Assembly (NCBI RefSeq): GCF_002688585.1
Contig: NZ_CP024034.1
Span: 611,501 to 675,500, forward strand
Length of the DNA: 64,000 nt
Direction of reading: 5' to 3'
From: Candidatus Fonsibacter ubiquis
GTDB taxonomy: Bacteria > Pseudomonadota > Alphaproteobacteria > Pelagibacterales > Pelagibacteraceae
Part shown: positions 1 to 6,593 of the stretch, in pieces
How the letters are laid out: each line of letters opens with the position of its first letter
How positions within the stretch are numbered: position 1 is the stretch's first letter
Program-made: the position numbers and the translations under genes
Notes under the pieces: generated by a model
Databases searched by the model: none
Seen by the model: only the letters and a program-made list of their open reading frames with translations
Told to the model about the DNA's origin: nothing

Positions 1-19
1 GCATAAAGTATTATTAATC

Positions 20-158
20 ATTACAGAATTTATTTTGTAATAGTTTCATAGTTGCTTCTAACTATGCCCCGCATCAAAGTTGATCGTCGGGACCACAATC
101 AGAAAGAATTTAGAAAGAAAAAATGTGCGGCTGACCCAGCAATTGTGCTGCGTGTCAG
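20..158. other. Cluster of four consecutive hairpins, possible structured RNA or leader
   Basis: Four inverted repeats follow each other. Arms 20-25/36-41 (ATTACA/TGTAAT); 47-53/60-66 (CATAGTT/AACTATG, perfect, 6-base loop); 68-71/88-91 with inner arms 73-76/81-84; and 131-135/154-158 with inner arms 137-141/146-150. The third and fourth share the same asymmetric internal loop, C on the 5' side and CGT on the 3' side. The stretch is visibly richer in G and C than its surroundings. It lies just upstream of the gene at 185, so it could be a leader, a separate small RNA or a repeat element. A 35-codon reading frame (64-171) crosses it but uses four CGN arginine codons, which the neighbouring genes rarely use, so I do not call it a gene. 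No known RNA family is recognised. Confidence 0.4.
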
Positions 159-184
159 AAAATTAATTTAATTTACAAAAGAAA

Positions 185-772
185 ATGAAAAAGAACAAAA
201 AAAACGATCAGATGGAGTCGAAGATATCCTTCAAAGAGGTTTTGGAGAAAAATTTTCCACCTCGAAAAACAGAAAAAACCAAATATTTAATATCAAAAAG
301 TAAGATCAAGAGTGGTTTTAGCTCAGATAAATTTATTATTTTTGGTGAAGATAAACGTGAATTTGATCGTTACCGAAATTCAATGATTGATCAATTAGAT
401 CCAAAAACAGTGGTTCAAGTAGATCTTGCATTTATGATCATAAAACATGGCTGGGATTTAAAGCGAATAAATTTAATACGAAATGGCTTAATGAATGCCG
501 AAACACGTATTCTATTAGAAAAAGCCTTTAACATTGAAGATACTCAAATCTTAAATAAATATGAGATTGAAAAAGAGCTCAATGATCTTAATAAAAAATC
601 AGAAGTGATGGGTATGGTCTATGCAAGAGATTGTATAGGTGTAAATGCATTTGAAAAACTTTCAAGATTAGAAACTTCAATTCATGCAAAATATATAAAA
701 ATCTATGATTATTATAAATTAGATAGATTTGGAAAGGAGCTATATGAACAAAAACAAGTTTCTAACGGCTAG
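185..772 (+). CDS. Protein of unknown function, resembling the C-terminal half of 'SRxNALKHG' proteins
   Basis: 195 residues with a lysine-rich N-terminus (about 1-50), then GEDKREF at 54-60, LDP at 71-73, a tryptophan-containing helix near 90, and FEKLSRLETS at 156-165. From memory, this order (GEDxxEF, L-P, W+L+R, then a 'KLxRYExxxxR' helix) recalls widespread uncharacterised proteins that start with an SRxNALKHG motif and occur in planctomycetes, acidobacteria and some alphaproteobacteria, often near mobile DNA. Their function is unknown. The signature N-terminal motif is not obvious here (a weak SKSKIKSG at 37-44). The start follows the hairpin cluster, and the end overlaps the next gene by 29 bases in another frame. 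That it encodes a protein is likely; the family link is tentative. Confidence 0.6.
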   Translation: MKKNKKNDQMESKISFKEVLEKNFPPRKTEKTKYLISKSKIKSGFSSDKFIIFGEDKREFDRYRNSMIDQLDPKTVVQVDLAFMIIKHGWDLKRINLIRNGLMNAETRILLEKAFNIEDTQILNKYEIEKELNDLNKKSEVMGMVYARDCIGVNAFEKLSRLETSIHAKYIKIYDYYKLDRFGKELYEQKQVSNG

Positions 773-1274
773 GGATAAAAAAATTAAATCTACTAAAGAA
801 AAAGCAGATTCTCTTTATAATAATTTATCTCAAACCGATTTATCTTATAGGGATAGTAATGAACATTTTTATAAAAATATGTTTAAATTACTTATAAAAT
901 ACACACCCTATCCAAAAGAACCCTATAGTGAAGAACTAGCAAAAGTTTTAATTGAATGTTTTGGAAGAAAAGAGTTTGGGGATAAATTTTATGAAGAAAC
1001 AATTAAACCAATTTATAATAAGGAGATAAAAGAGGAGTTAAATAAAACAGCTATTAATGCTGAGGAAAAAAAACCAGAACAACCTGCTCCTGTCATTAAA
1101 ACTAGTCCTCCAGTGACTAATAAAAATTGTATTCCTTATAATGATGGGCTGACTCCAGAGGAAATTAAAAAAAATTGGCACAAAATTAGACCCTGCGATC
1201 CTAATGAAATTATTATAAAAAAGGAGAGTAAGCCTAATAAATTTAATGATCCAAATTTTAAAGGTTATTATTAA
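744..1274 (+). CDS. Hypothetical protein, 176 residues
   Basis: I do not recognise this protein. The ATG at 744 is chosen because a strong Shine-Dalgarno stretch (GGAAAGGAG, 731-739) sits five bases upstream; an ATG at 729 in the same frame lacks one. The gene begins inside the end of the preceding gene (29-base overlap), suggesting translational coupling and a joint role. The sequence is hydrophilic: a Lys/Glu-rich N-terminus, a helical middle (about 40-95), a Pro/Lys-rich linker (about 105-130), and a tail with TPEEIKKNW and a terminal NFKGYY. No signal peptide or membrane segment is visible. It could be a phage- or element-derived accessory protein, but nothing in the sequence proves this. 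Confidence 0.55.
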   Translation: MNKNKFLTARDKKIKSTKEKADSLYNNLSQTDLSYRDSNEHFYKNMFKLLIKYTPYPKEPYSEELAKVLIECFGRKEFGDKFYEETIKPIYNKEIKEELNKTAINAEEKKPEQPAPVIKTSPPVTNKNCIPYNDGLTPEEIKKNWHKIRPCDPNEIIIKKESKPNKFNDPNFKGYY

Positions 1275-1304
1275 AATTTAGATTTTTATTGAAGATGGTT
1301 TGTG

Positions 1305-1356
1305 GCAGCGACACCCAGCTTTACAGCTGGATGTTTAATATTTAACTATTTTTTTG
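1305..1356 (+). terminator. Hairpin after the two hypothetical genes, possible terminator
   Basis: Arms CCAGCT (1315-1320) and AGCTGG (1325-1330) with a TTAC loop are extended by ACA/TGT across a C-A mismatch. A run of seven T follows, but only about 17 bases after the stem, so this is not a textbook Rho-independent terminator. It lies between convergent genes and could serve either strand. It closely resembles the hairpin at 124-158 (see findings), so it may be a repeat element instead. Confidence 0.35.
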
Positions 1357-1364
1357 TAAAATAC

Positions 1365-1775
1365 TTAGGCTGGAAGAATTACAGTATCGATAATATGAAT
1401 AACGCCATTCGTACATTCGATATCTGTTTTTGTAACTTTAGATGTTCCGTTTAATTTAACGCCATCATCTGTACTAATTTTTACATCAGCACCATTTACA
1501 GTTTTTGCAGATTTACCATTTAAACCCATTACATCTGCTGCCATCACTTTGCCAGCAACAACGTGATATGTAAGAATAGATTTAAGTTTTGGAACATCAG
1601 CAAGTAAAGATTCTAATGTGCCAGCAGGTAATTTTGCAAATGCATCATCTGTAGGTGCAAAAACTGTAAATGGACCTGTGCCTTTTAATGTATCCACTAA
1701 ACCTGCCGCAGTTACTGCAGCTGCTAGTGTTTTAAAAGATCCAGCTTCTACAGCTGTATCAATAATGTTGTGCAT
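1365..1775 (-). CDS. FAS1 (fasciclin) domain protein
   Basis: 136 residues forming one complete FAS1 domain: the H1-like motif [11 protein letters not shown] at 36-46, the conserved LTYHVV at 68-73, and the closing [12 protein letters not shown] at 124-135. FAS1 domains are usually extracellular adhesion modules. This copy has no signal peptide or lipobox: the domain starts directly after the initiator Met, so it is either cytoplasmic or exported by an unseen route. The start is supported by an AAGGA box just upstream. It is richer in Ala and Gly than its neighbours. It stands alone, with a structured-looking leader (1802-1854) and, on the other side, the two unknown genes. Domain assignment is firm; cellular role is unknown. 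Confidence 0.9.
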   Translation of the reverse strand: MHNIIDTAVEAGSFKTLAAAVTAAGLVDTLKGTGPFTVFAPTDDAFAKLPAGTLESLLADVPKLKSILTYHVVAGKVMAADVMGLNGKSAKTVNGADVKISTDDGVKLNGTSKVTKTDIECTNGVIHIIDTVILPA

Positions 1776-1801
1776 ATTTCCTTTTTTGTTTGATTGATCG
1801 A

Positions 1802-1854
1802 GGCCGATGCGTATGTCACATAGACATGCATAGCAAGGAGTATTCGGTCGCTAT
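1802..1854 (-). promoter_or_regulatory. Candidate structured 5' leader of the FAS1 gene
   Basis: On the minus strand, upstream of the FAS1 start, a hairpin with arms 1850-1854/1830-1834 (ATAGC/GCTAT) has a 15-base loop. It is followed directly by a second hairpin with arms 1823-1827/1813-1817 (ATGTC/GACAT) extended by GC pairs. The first loop contains CCGA (1844-1847), complementary to TCGG (1804-1807) just after the second hairpin, so a pseudoknot is possible. I do not recognise a known riboswitch class. Pairings were found by eye and no folding energy was computed. Confidence 0.35.
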
Positions 1855-1903
1855 ACGTATTTAAAAAAAATTTAGTAAAAATATTTTTTTTAAAAAAATT
1901 TTT

Positions 1904-1928
1904 CACCTTTTAACGCCAAATAAAGGTG
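1904..1928 (-). terminator. Hairpin downstream of apt and the EamA relic
   Basis: Arms CACCTTT (1904-1910) and AAAGGTG (1922-1928) form a 7-bp stem with an 11-base loop. On the minus strand it is followed by A5T7, and on the plus strand by TTTTATTTTT. It lies where a terminator for the minus-strand apt gene would be expected. It sits at the same relative place as a weaker hairpin just beyond the intact EamA gene (3182-3196). Confidence 0.5.
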
Positions 1929-1936
1929 TTTTATTT

Positions 1937-2011
1937 TTAAATATTTTTTGATACTTGATAAAGAATGAGCACAAATCGAAAAATGAGCAATAGTGGTCCA
2001 AAAAATAAATT
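1937..2011 (-). pseudogene. Relic of an EamA transporter gene 3' end
   Basis: The minus strand reads 24 codons in frame with a stop that match the last 24 codons of the intact EamA gene at 3203-4084: NLFFGPLLLIF here versus NLIFGLPVLIF there, and both end in SKNI-stop. DNA similarity extends over about 1919-2013 versus 3186-3279, past the stop codon, with most positions identical and one gap. Upstream of 2011 the similarity ends and the frame soon meets a stop, before apt begins. This is the remnant of a duplicated or rearranged transporter gene. Confidence 0.75.
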
Positions 2012-2028
2012 ATAGCGATCGAAAAGGA

Positions 2029-2556
2029 TTAATGTCCTGGAAAATCTATTAGTTTAAAAGTTTTATAATTTTTAGATTTAAGTTTTCTATTTCCCTGTAA
2101 ATCATACAAATCAATCAGAAATATAAAAGCCACTACATTTGCTTTGCATTTTTCAACTAGTTTAGCCGAGGCAATAGCTGTACCACCGGTTGCTATTAAA
2201 TCATCTATAACAATTACTTTGTCGTTTTTATTTAAAGAAGATTTGTGAACTTCAATTGTGTCAGTTCCATACTCTAAATTAAATTTTTGAGAGATTTTTT
2301 TTCCAGGTAATTTATTCTTTTTTCTAATAAGAACTAAAGGTTTTTTATTCAAATAAGCTAAAGCTGAGGCAAAAATAAAACCTCTGGATTCGATGCCTAC
2401 TATTTTATTATGTTTTATTTTTTCGGAGATTTTATGCATTTTTTTTAATACATAACTAAATGCGTTTGAGTCTTCAATTAATGAAGTAATATCCCTAAAT
2501 AAAATTCCTTTTTTAGGATAGTTAGGAATAGATCTTACAAATTTTTTTAAATTCAT
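2029..2556 (-). CDS. apt: Adenine phosphoribosyltransferase
   Basis: 175 residues, the usual Apt length. It converts adenine and PRPP to AMP and pyrophosphate in the cytoplasm. The N-terminal IPNYPKKGILFRDIT is typical of Apt. GIESRGF at 54-60 and the PRPP-binding loop VIVIDDLIATGGTA at 114-127 are clear, and the protein ends in the characteristic FxLIDFPGH-like tail. It is divergent from an MTA/SAH nucleosidase gene with only 30 bases between the starts. That enzyme releases adenine, which Apt would recycle, so the pair probably forms one salvage unit sharing a promoter region. Confidence 0.95.
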   Translation of the reverse strand: MNLKKFVRSIPNYPKKGILFRDITSLIEDSNAFSYVLKKMHKISEKIKHNKIVGIESRGFIFASALAYLNKKPLVLIRKKNKLPGKKISQKFNLEYGTDTIEVHKSSLNKNDKVIVIDDLIATGGTAIASAKLVEKCKANVVAFIFLIDLYDLQGNRKLKSKNYKTFKLIDFPGH

Positions 2557-2586
2557 TAAAAATTATTGATATACTATACATTAAAT

Positions 2587-3117
2587 ATGAAAAGATTATT
2601 TATTGCTGCATTGAAAGAAGAAACTCCAGGGCTAAATTTTTTTAATTATACTGGTGCAGGAAAAATTAATGCAGCCTATCATGTTACAAAATTAATTATT
2701 AAATATAAGCCACTCGAGGTTATTAATTTTGGTAGTGCTGGATCATTAAGAAAAGATTTGAATGGGCTAATAGAATGTACAAAGTTTTATCAAAGAGACA
2801 TGGATGCTAGAGGCTTAAACTTTGCGTTAGGAGAAACTCCTTTTGATGACATTAAAGAAATTATTTTATCAAATAATGGCTATTCTTGTGGGTCCGGAGA
2901 TAGCTTTGTCACATCAAGAATTGAGATGAATGTTGATGTTGTTGATATGGAAGCTTATGCAATTGCTAAAGTTTGTCAAAAAGAAAATGTAAAATTTAGA
3001 TGTTTTAAATTTATTTCAGACGAAGCAAATGAGAACGCAAAAATAGATTGGATTGAAAATTGCAAAAAAGGCGCAACTCTATTTTTAGAACAAGCAAAAA
3101 AATTATCTTTAGTTTAA
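2587..3117 (+). CDS. MTA/SAH nucleosidase-like protein
   Basis: 176 residues from the ATG at 2587; an upstream in-frame start at 2566 would add seven unconserved residues. The fold is the nucleoside phosphorylase/MTAN type: ALKEE near the N-terminus, NFGSAGS (about 47-53), VDMEAYA in the nucleoside-binding region and SDEAN carrying the catalytic aspartate. MTAN cleaves 5'-methylthioadenosine and S-adenosylhomocysteine, releasing adenine. It is clearly shorter than the E. coli enzyme (232 residues), with the middle reduced, so substrate range is uncertain. The divergent apt gene fits an adenine-recycling role. A hairpin terminator follows. Confidence 0.8.
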   Translation: MKRLFIAALKEETPGLNFFNYTGAGKINAAYHVTKLIIKYKPLEVINFGSAGSLRKDLNGLIECTKFYQRDMDARGLNFALGETPFDDIKEIILSNNGYSCGSGDSFVTSRIEMNVDVVDMEAYAIAKVCQKENVKFRCFKFISDEANENAKIDWIENCKKGATLFLEQAKKLSLV

Positions 3118-3146
3118 ATTAAAATAAAACATCTGAGGCTTATGAG

Positions 3147-3179
3147 TCGAAGCGGGACCTTGCTTCGCTCTATTTTTTT
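3147..3179 (+). terminator. Rho-independent terminator
   Basis: CGAAGC (3148-3153) and GCTTCG (3162-3167) form a 6-bp GC-containing stem with an 8-base loop, followed closely by CTCTATTTTTTTT. It ends the nucleosidase gene. This is the clearest terminator in the window and one of very few at convergent gene ends. Confidence 0.75.
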
Positions 3180-3202
3180 TAGCAAAATAAAGCTATTTAT
3201 TT

Positions 3203-4084
3203 TTAAATATTTTTTGATTTTTGATTAAGAATAAGCACGCATCCAAAGATGAGCACCGGTAGTCCAAAAATTAAATTATTAGTCCATTGTAGACCTTCAA
3301 AAATTGTTGAAATAATTAGTGCAATAATTGGCATAACCACACCCATATACCCTGCCCGAGCTGAACCAATGCTTTCTAATAATTTTAAATATAAATAAAA
3401 AGCAACCACTGAGCCGATAATGGCTAAATATAAAAGAGATGAAATGTAAGAAAATGAATAATCAAAAATAAGTTCTGCTCCTCTAAATTTTGCAACAATT
3501 AAAGTAAATACAGATCCATAAAACATTCCATAGGCAATGGATTGAATAAATGGAATTTTATCCTTAAAATTTTTTTGATGAATTAGGTTGCCGGTGGATG
3601 CCCAAAAGGTTGCTATAAATGATAAAATAATTCCAATATGGGTTTTGTCTTCAACTTTAAAATTTAATAATTCTTTTTCAAAAATAATTAAAATTCCTAT
3701 AATTCCAAATCCTGCTGCAATTAATGTTTGTTTTGAGCTTTTAATATTAAAATAAATTCTCTCGCCTAATATATTCATTATTAAAATTGTTGAAAAAGCG
3801 ATGGTGACAATTCCACTAATTAAATAGGTATTTGCTAGATAGAAAAATATGTAATTGAGAGAAAATAAAGTTACCCCTAAAAGTAAAAACCAAAAATGTT
3901 GATGAAGATTAAATAATAATTTTTTTTTAAAAAGTATTAAAAAAATAAAGACAATGGCACTTGCTATAAGAAAACGATAGAAAATTGAAATTAAAGGATC
4001 AACAACACCAAATTGAAATTTAATTAAATACCAAGTTGGCGACCAGCAAATTAATGTACTTATAAAAAGTATAAGATTATTCAT
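3203..4084 (-). CDS. EamA-family (DMT superfamily) membrane transporter
   Basis: 293 residues with about ten hydrophobic helices in two similar halves, the standard layout of EamA/RhaT-type drug/metabolite transporters in the inner membrane. The second half carries the usual GxxxxxP-like helix followed by a short loop and the last helix (FGLPVLIFGCVLIL). Substrates of this superfamily are diverse (amino acids, nucleotides, metabolites) and cannot be read from the sequence. A decayed copy of its 3' end lies 1.2 kb away beyond apt. It precedes nothing obviously co-functional; zapE lies 16 bases upstream on the same strand. Confidence 0.85.
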   Translation of the reverse strand: MNNLILFISTLICWSPTWYLIKFQFGVVDPLISIFYRFLIASAIVFIFLILFKKKLLFNLHQHFWFLLLGVTLFSLNYIFFYLANTYLISGIVTIAFSTILIMNILGERIYFNIKSSKQTLIAAGFGIIGILIIFEKELLNFKVEDKTHIGIILSFIATFWASTGNLIHQKNFKDKIPFIQSIAYGMFYGSVFTLIVAKFRGAELIFDYSFSYISSLLYLAIIGSVVAFYLYLKLLESIGSARAGYMGVVMPIIALIISTIFEGLQWTNNLIFGLPVLIFGCVLILNQKSKNI

Positions 4085-4100
4085 AAATTTTTATTAAAGA

Positions 4101-5156
4101 CTATCGAACTGCAGTTAATTCTTTCAATCGACTAAGGGTTCTTGAAAAGATTTTTTGAACCTTAGAACTACTTGTAAGATTATTAATTTCTGTGGCAGCC
4201 GTTGCAACAAGTTTTAATTTATTATCATAGATTACATCAATAAAATTAACAAAACGGTACTGTTCATTAATTAAATCTTCATTAAAATTTGGAATGTTTT
4301 CAATAAAAAATATTTTTATAATTTTGCTCATCTCAATATAATCCTCAGCAGAATAACTTTCAAAAAATAAATCTTTAAAATCAAATTTTGCAATATTGGA
4401 GACAAAATTTTTAATAACCACTTTCCTTCCTTTAACCGTTAAAGTGGTAGTTGAAAATTTTTTACCATTTAAAGTTCCAAGTAAGACATCATTGAACATT
4501 TTTTTAGCTTGCGGATTTGTAAGTGGAAAAAATTTATTTTTTTTATTTAAAAATAATTGACGATAATCAGCACCAGTATCTAAAGAATAGATAGTGCTAT
4601 TCTGTTTGATCATCTCAATATAGGTCAAGAACTGACCACGCTGAAGTCCACCTAAATACAGATTATCAGGGCGAACATTGGAGGTTGTTATAATAAAAAT
4701 ATTTTTACTATAAAATTGTTCAAGTAATTTTCCTAAAATCATTGCATCTGCAATATTAGTAACTTGAAACTCATCTAGAAAAATAATGTCATATTCAGCC
4801 TTTAAATTTTTTACAATATTTGGAATAACGCTACTTTCATTCTTTTTTTTATGAAGACGGTTATGAACATCCACCATAAATTTGTTAAAATGAGCTCTGT
4901 AAACGCGAAGATTTTTAAATTGATCAAGAAATAAATTTATAATCATAGTTTTGCCAGAACCCACCTCACCATATAAATAAAATCCCTTTGTTTTTTTATT
5001 TGCAAAAATATTTCCTAACGAACTAAGCAGAGAGGGTTTTGTATCCTCAATTAAGTTTTCTAAATTTTTAACTAACTCTAGTTGAGCGGGGTTTGGAATA
5101 AGGCCTTGTTTTTTTGAAAATTTTTTAAATGCTTGGTCTATTTTTAAATGGTACAT
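4101..5156 (-). CDS. zapE: AFG1/ZapE-family ATPase
   Basis: 351 residues, close to E. coli ZapE (375). Walker A GEVGSGKT lies at 63-70 and Walker B IFLDEF at about 125-130, followed by the family's DxxDAMILGKL-type helix and the TTSNxxPDxLYxxGLQR segment with sensor and arginine-finger residues. This family, the bacterial counterpart of mitochondrial AFG1/LACE1, associates with FtsZ at constricting septa in E. coli and with protein quality control in mitochondria. It lies head to head with nadK (about 36 bases between starts). Family is sure; exact role here is inferred. Confidence 0.92.
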   Translation of the reverse strand: MYHLKIDQAFKKFSKKQGLIPNPAQLELVKNLENLIEDTKPSLLSSLGNIFANKKTKGFYLYGEVGSGKTMIINLFLDQFKNLRVYRAHFNKFMVDVHNRLHKKKNESSVIPNIVKNLKAEYDIIFLDEFQVTNIADAMILGKLLEQFYSKNIFIITTSNVRPDNLYLGGLQRGQFLTYIEMIKQNSTIYSLDTGADYRQLFLNKKNKFFPLTNPQAKKMFNDVLLGTLNGKKFSTTTLTVKGRKVVIKNFVSNIAKFDFKDLFFESYSAEDYIEMSKIIKIFFIENIPNFNEDLINEQYRFVNFIDVIYDNKLKLVATAATEINNLTSSSKVQKIFSRTLSRLKELTAVR

Positions 5157-5192
5157 TTATTATGTTATTAATTGATTTTTAATTTATCGCAA

Positions 5193-5966
5193 ATGGCTAT
5201 TTCCTATTCAAAAATACATATTATTGCTGATGCAACTCCAACGGCACAGTCTGCGAAAAAATTGATTACAGAAAAATATAAAAATCATTCAATTAATGAT
5301 TCGGATGTCTTGGTAGTTTTGGGTGGTGATGGTTTTATGCTTAGCTCTTTAAAAAAATATCAGAAATATAAACTGCCATTTTACGGTATGAATAAAGGAA
5401 ATCGCGGTTTTTTACTAAATAAATTTGATGAGAAAAATTTAATTAATAAAATTAATAAAGCTGACATTGCTGAACTTCATCCCCTTGAAATGTATGCAAA
5501 AAATAATAATGGCAAAATTAAAACGGCTATTGCAATTAATGAAGTGTCAGTTTTTAGAGAAACACGCCAGGCTGCAAAACTTGAAATTAAAATAGATAAT
5601 AAAGTAAGAATGAGGGAAATTGTATGTGATGGCACCCTTGTTGCAACACCTGCGGGCAGCACTGCTTACAACTTATCAGCTCGAGGACCTGTGTTAGATT
5701 TAGAGTCAAATTTATTAGCTCTAACCCCTATTTCACCCTTTAAACCAAGGGGATGGCGTGGTGCTACAATAAATAGTAATGCAAAAGTTTCTATTAAAAA
5801 TTTAGATCCAAAAAAAAGACCCGTTAGCGTTGTTGCTGACAACGTAGAGTTTCGTCATGTTTTAACTGTAAATGTTTATTTAAATAAAAATAAAACCTTT
5901 AGACTTTTGTACGATAAAAAATATGGTCTTAAAGAGAGAAATTTAGCTGAACAATTTAAATTTTAA
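5193..5966 (+). CDS. nadK: NAD kinase
   Basis: 257 residues from the ATG at 5193; a TTG 21 bases upstream is in frame but less likely. It phosphorylates NAD to NADP using ATP or polyphosphate. The diagnostic GGDG motif is at 44-47, followed by NEVSVFRE and the conserved GSTAYNLSARGP segment that binds NAD. It is slightly shorter than E. coli NadK (292), as often in alphaproteobacteria. The 3' end overlaps the convergent sufA gene by 11 bases, with no room for a terminator. Confidence 0.95.
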   Translation: MAISYSKIHIIADATPTAQSAKKLITEKYKNHSINDSDVLVVLGGDGFMLSSLKKYQKYKLPFYGMNKGNRGFLLNKFDEKNLINKINKADIAELHPLEMYAKNNNGKIKTAIAINEVSVFRETRQAAKLEIKIDNKVRMREIVCDGTLVATPAGSTAYNLSARGPVLDLESNLLALTPISPFKPRGWRGATINSNAKVSIKNLDPKKRPVSVVADNVEFRHVLTVNVYLNKNKTFRLLYDKKYGLKERNLAEQFKF

Positions 5967-6291
5967 AGGATTCTCCGCAGCCACAACGTTCAGTTTCATT
6001 TGGATTATTAAATACAAAGGATGAAGAAAATTTATCTTCTTTGTAATCCATTTTTGTTCCAAGCAAATACATAATAGCTTTTGGATCAATAAATACTTCA
6101 ACTCCATTATCTTTTACCACTTCATCATTTGGAATGGTTTCTTTCAGATAAGTCATCTCATATTCCATGCCCGCACATCCGCCTGATTTTACAGAAACAC
6201 GAACACCTTTGACGCCAGTTTCAGCATTACTTAATATTTCTTTGATACGCTTTGCAGCATTATCTGAAATTGTAATTAATTGTTTTGTCAT
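5956..6291 (-). CDS. sufA: A-type Fe-S carrier protein SufA/IscA
   Basis: 111 residues of the HesB/IscA family. The three cluster-binding cysteines are C39 (in SGGCAGM) and C103/C105 (in CGCGESF). A-type proteins accept Fe-S clusters from the SufBCD scaffold and pass them to target enzymes. It is the last gene of the nine-gene SUF operon, overlapping sufT by four bases. It could equally be named iscA or erpA on sequence alone; the position in the operon favours SufA. Confidence 0.93.
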   Translation of the reverse strand: MTKQLITISDNAAKRIKEILSNAETGVKGVRVSVKSGGCAGMEYEMTYLKETIPNDEVVKDNGVEVFIDPKAIMYLLGTKMDYKEDKFSSSFVFNNPNETERCGCGESFKI

Positions 6292-6593
6292 ACGTTTAAA
6301 GCCAGTTTTGCAACCTCCGACATCTTACTCTTATCCCAAGGCGGATCCCAAACTATTTTCACCACCACCTCATCGTAATGTCCTAAACTTTCAACAGCCT
6401 TTCTAACATTGTTAGGAATGCTTTGTGCTTCTGGACAATTTGGTGAAGTAAGCGTCATATCAATTTCGCAATTCTTATCCTTAAGCCTTACATCATAAAT
6501 AAGACCTAACTCGTAAATATCAACGGGTATCTCAGGGTCAAAAATGGTCTTTAATTTATCTTTTATTTCCTCAATTTTTTGTGAATGATCCAT
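6288..6593 (-). CDS. sufT: SUF-associated Fe-S assembly protein SufT (MIP18/DUF59)
   Basis: 101 residues, a single MIP18/DUF59 domain with DPEIPVDIYELGLIYD at 19-34 and the conserved TSPNCPEA segment with C53. SufT-type proteins help mature Fe-S enzymes under high demand; their eukaryotic relatives belong to the cytosolic Fe-S targeting complex. It sits between sufU and sufA with overlapping start and stop codons, the usual place in alphaproteobacterial suf operons. Confidence 0.92.
   Translation of the reverse strand: MDHSQKIEEIKDKLKTIFDPEIPVDIYELGLIYDVRLKDKNCEIDMTLTSPNCPEAQSIPNNVRKAVESLGHYDEVVVKIVWDPPWDKSKMSEVAKLALNV

Noticed and set aside
64-171. A 35-codon reading frame (start MPRIKVDRRD) in the hairpin cluster
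   Set aside because: Its codon use (CGC, CGT, CGG for Arg) is unlike the surrounding genes, there is no ribosome-binding site, and the DNA is better explained by paired stems. Not called as a gene.
1305-1364. tRNA gene suggested by a GC-rich hairpin
   Set aside because: No T-loop (GTTCRANYC), no acceptor stem pairing and no other arms. It is a simple hairpin.
1796-1860. Glycine, SAM or preQ1 riboswitch upstream of the FAS1 gene
   Set aside because: None of the conserved cores of these classes can be placed, and the gene is not in those pathways. Kept only as an unclassified structured leader.
5477-5662. Small antisense reading frames inside nadK, purF, icd and other genes
   Set aside because: They lie opposite strongly conserved coding sequence, have no ribosome-binding sites and show no recognisable domains. 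They are by-products of AT-rich coding DNA.
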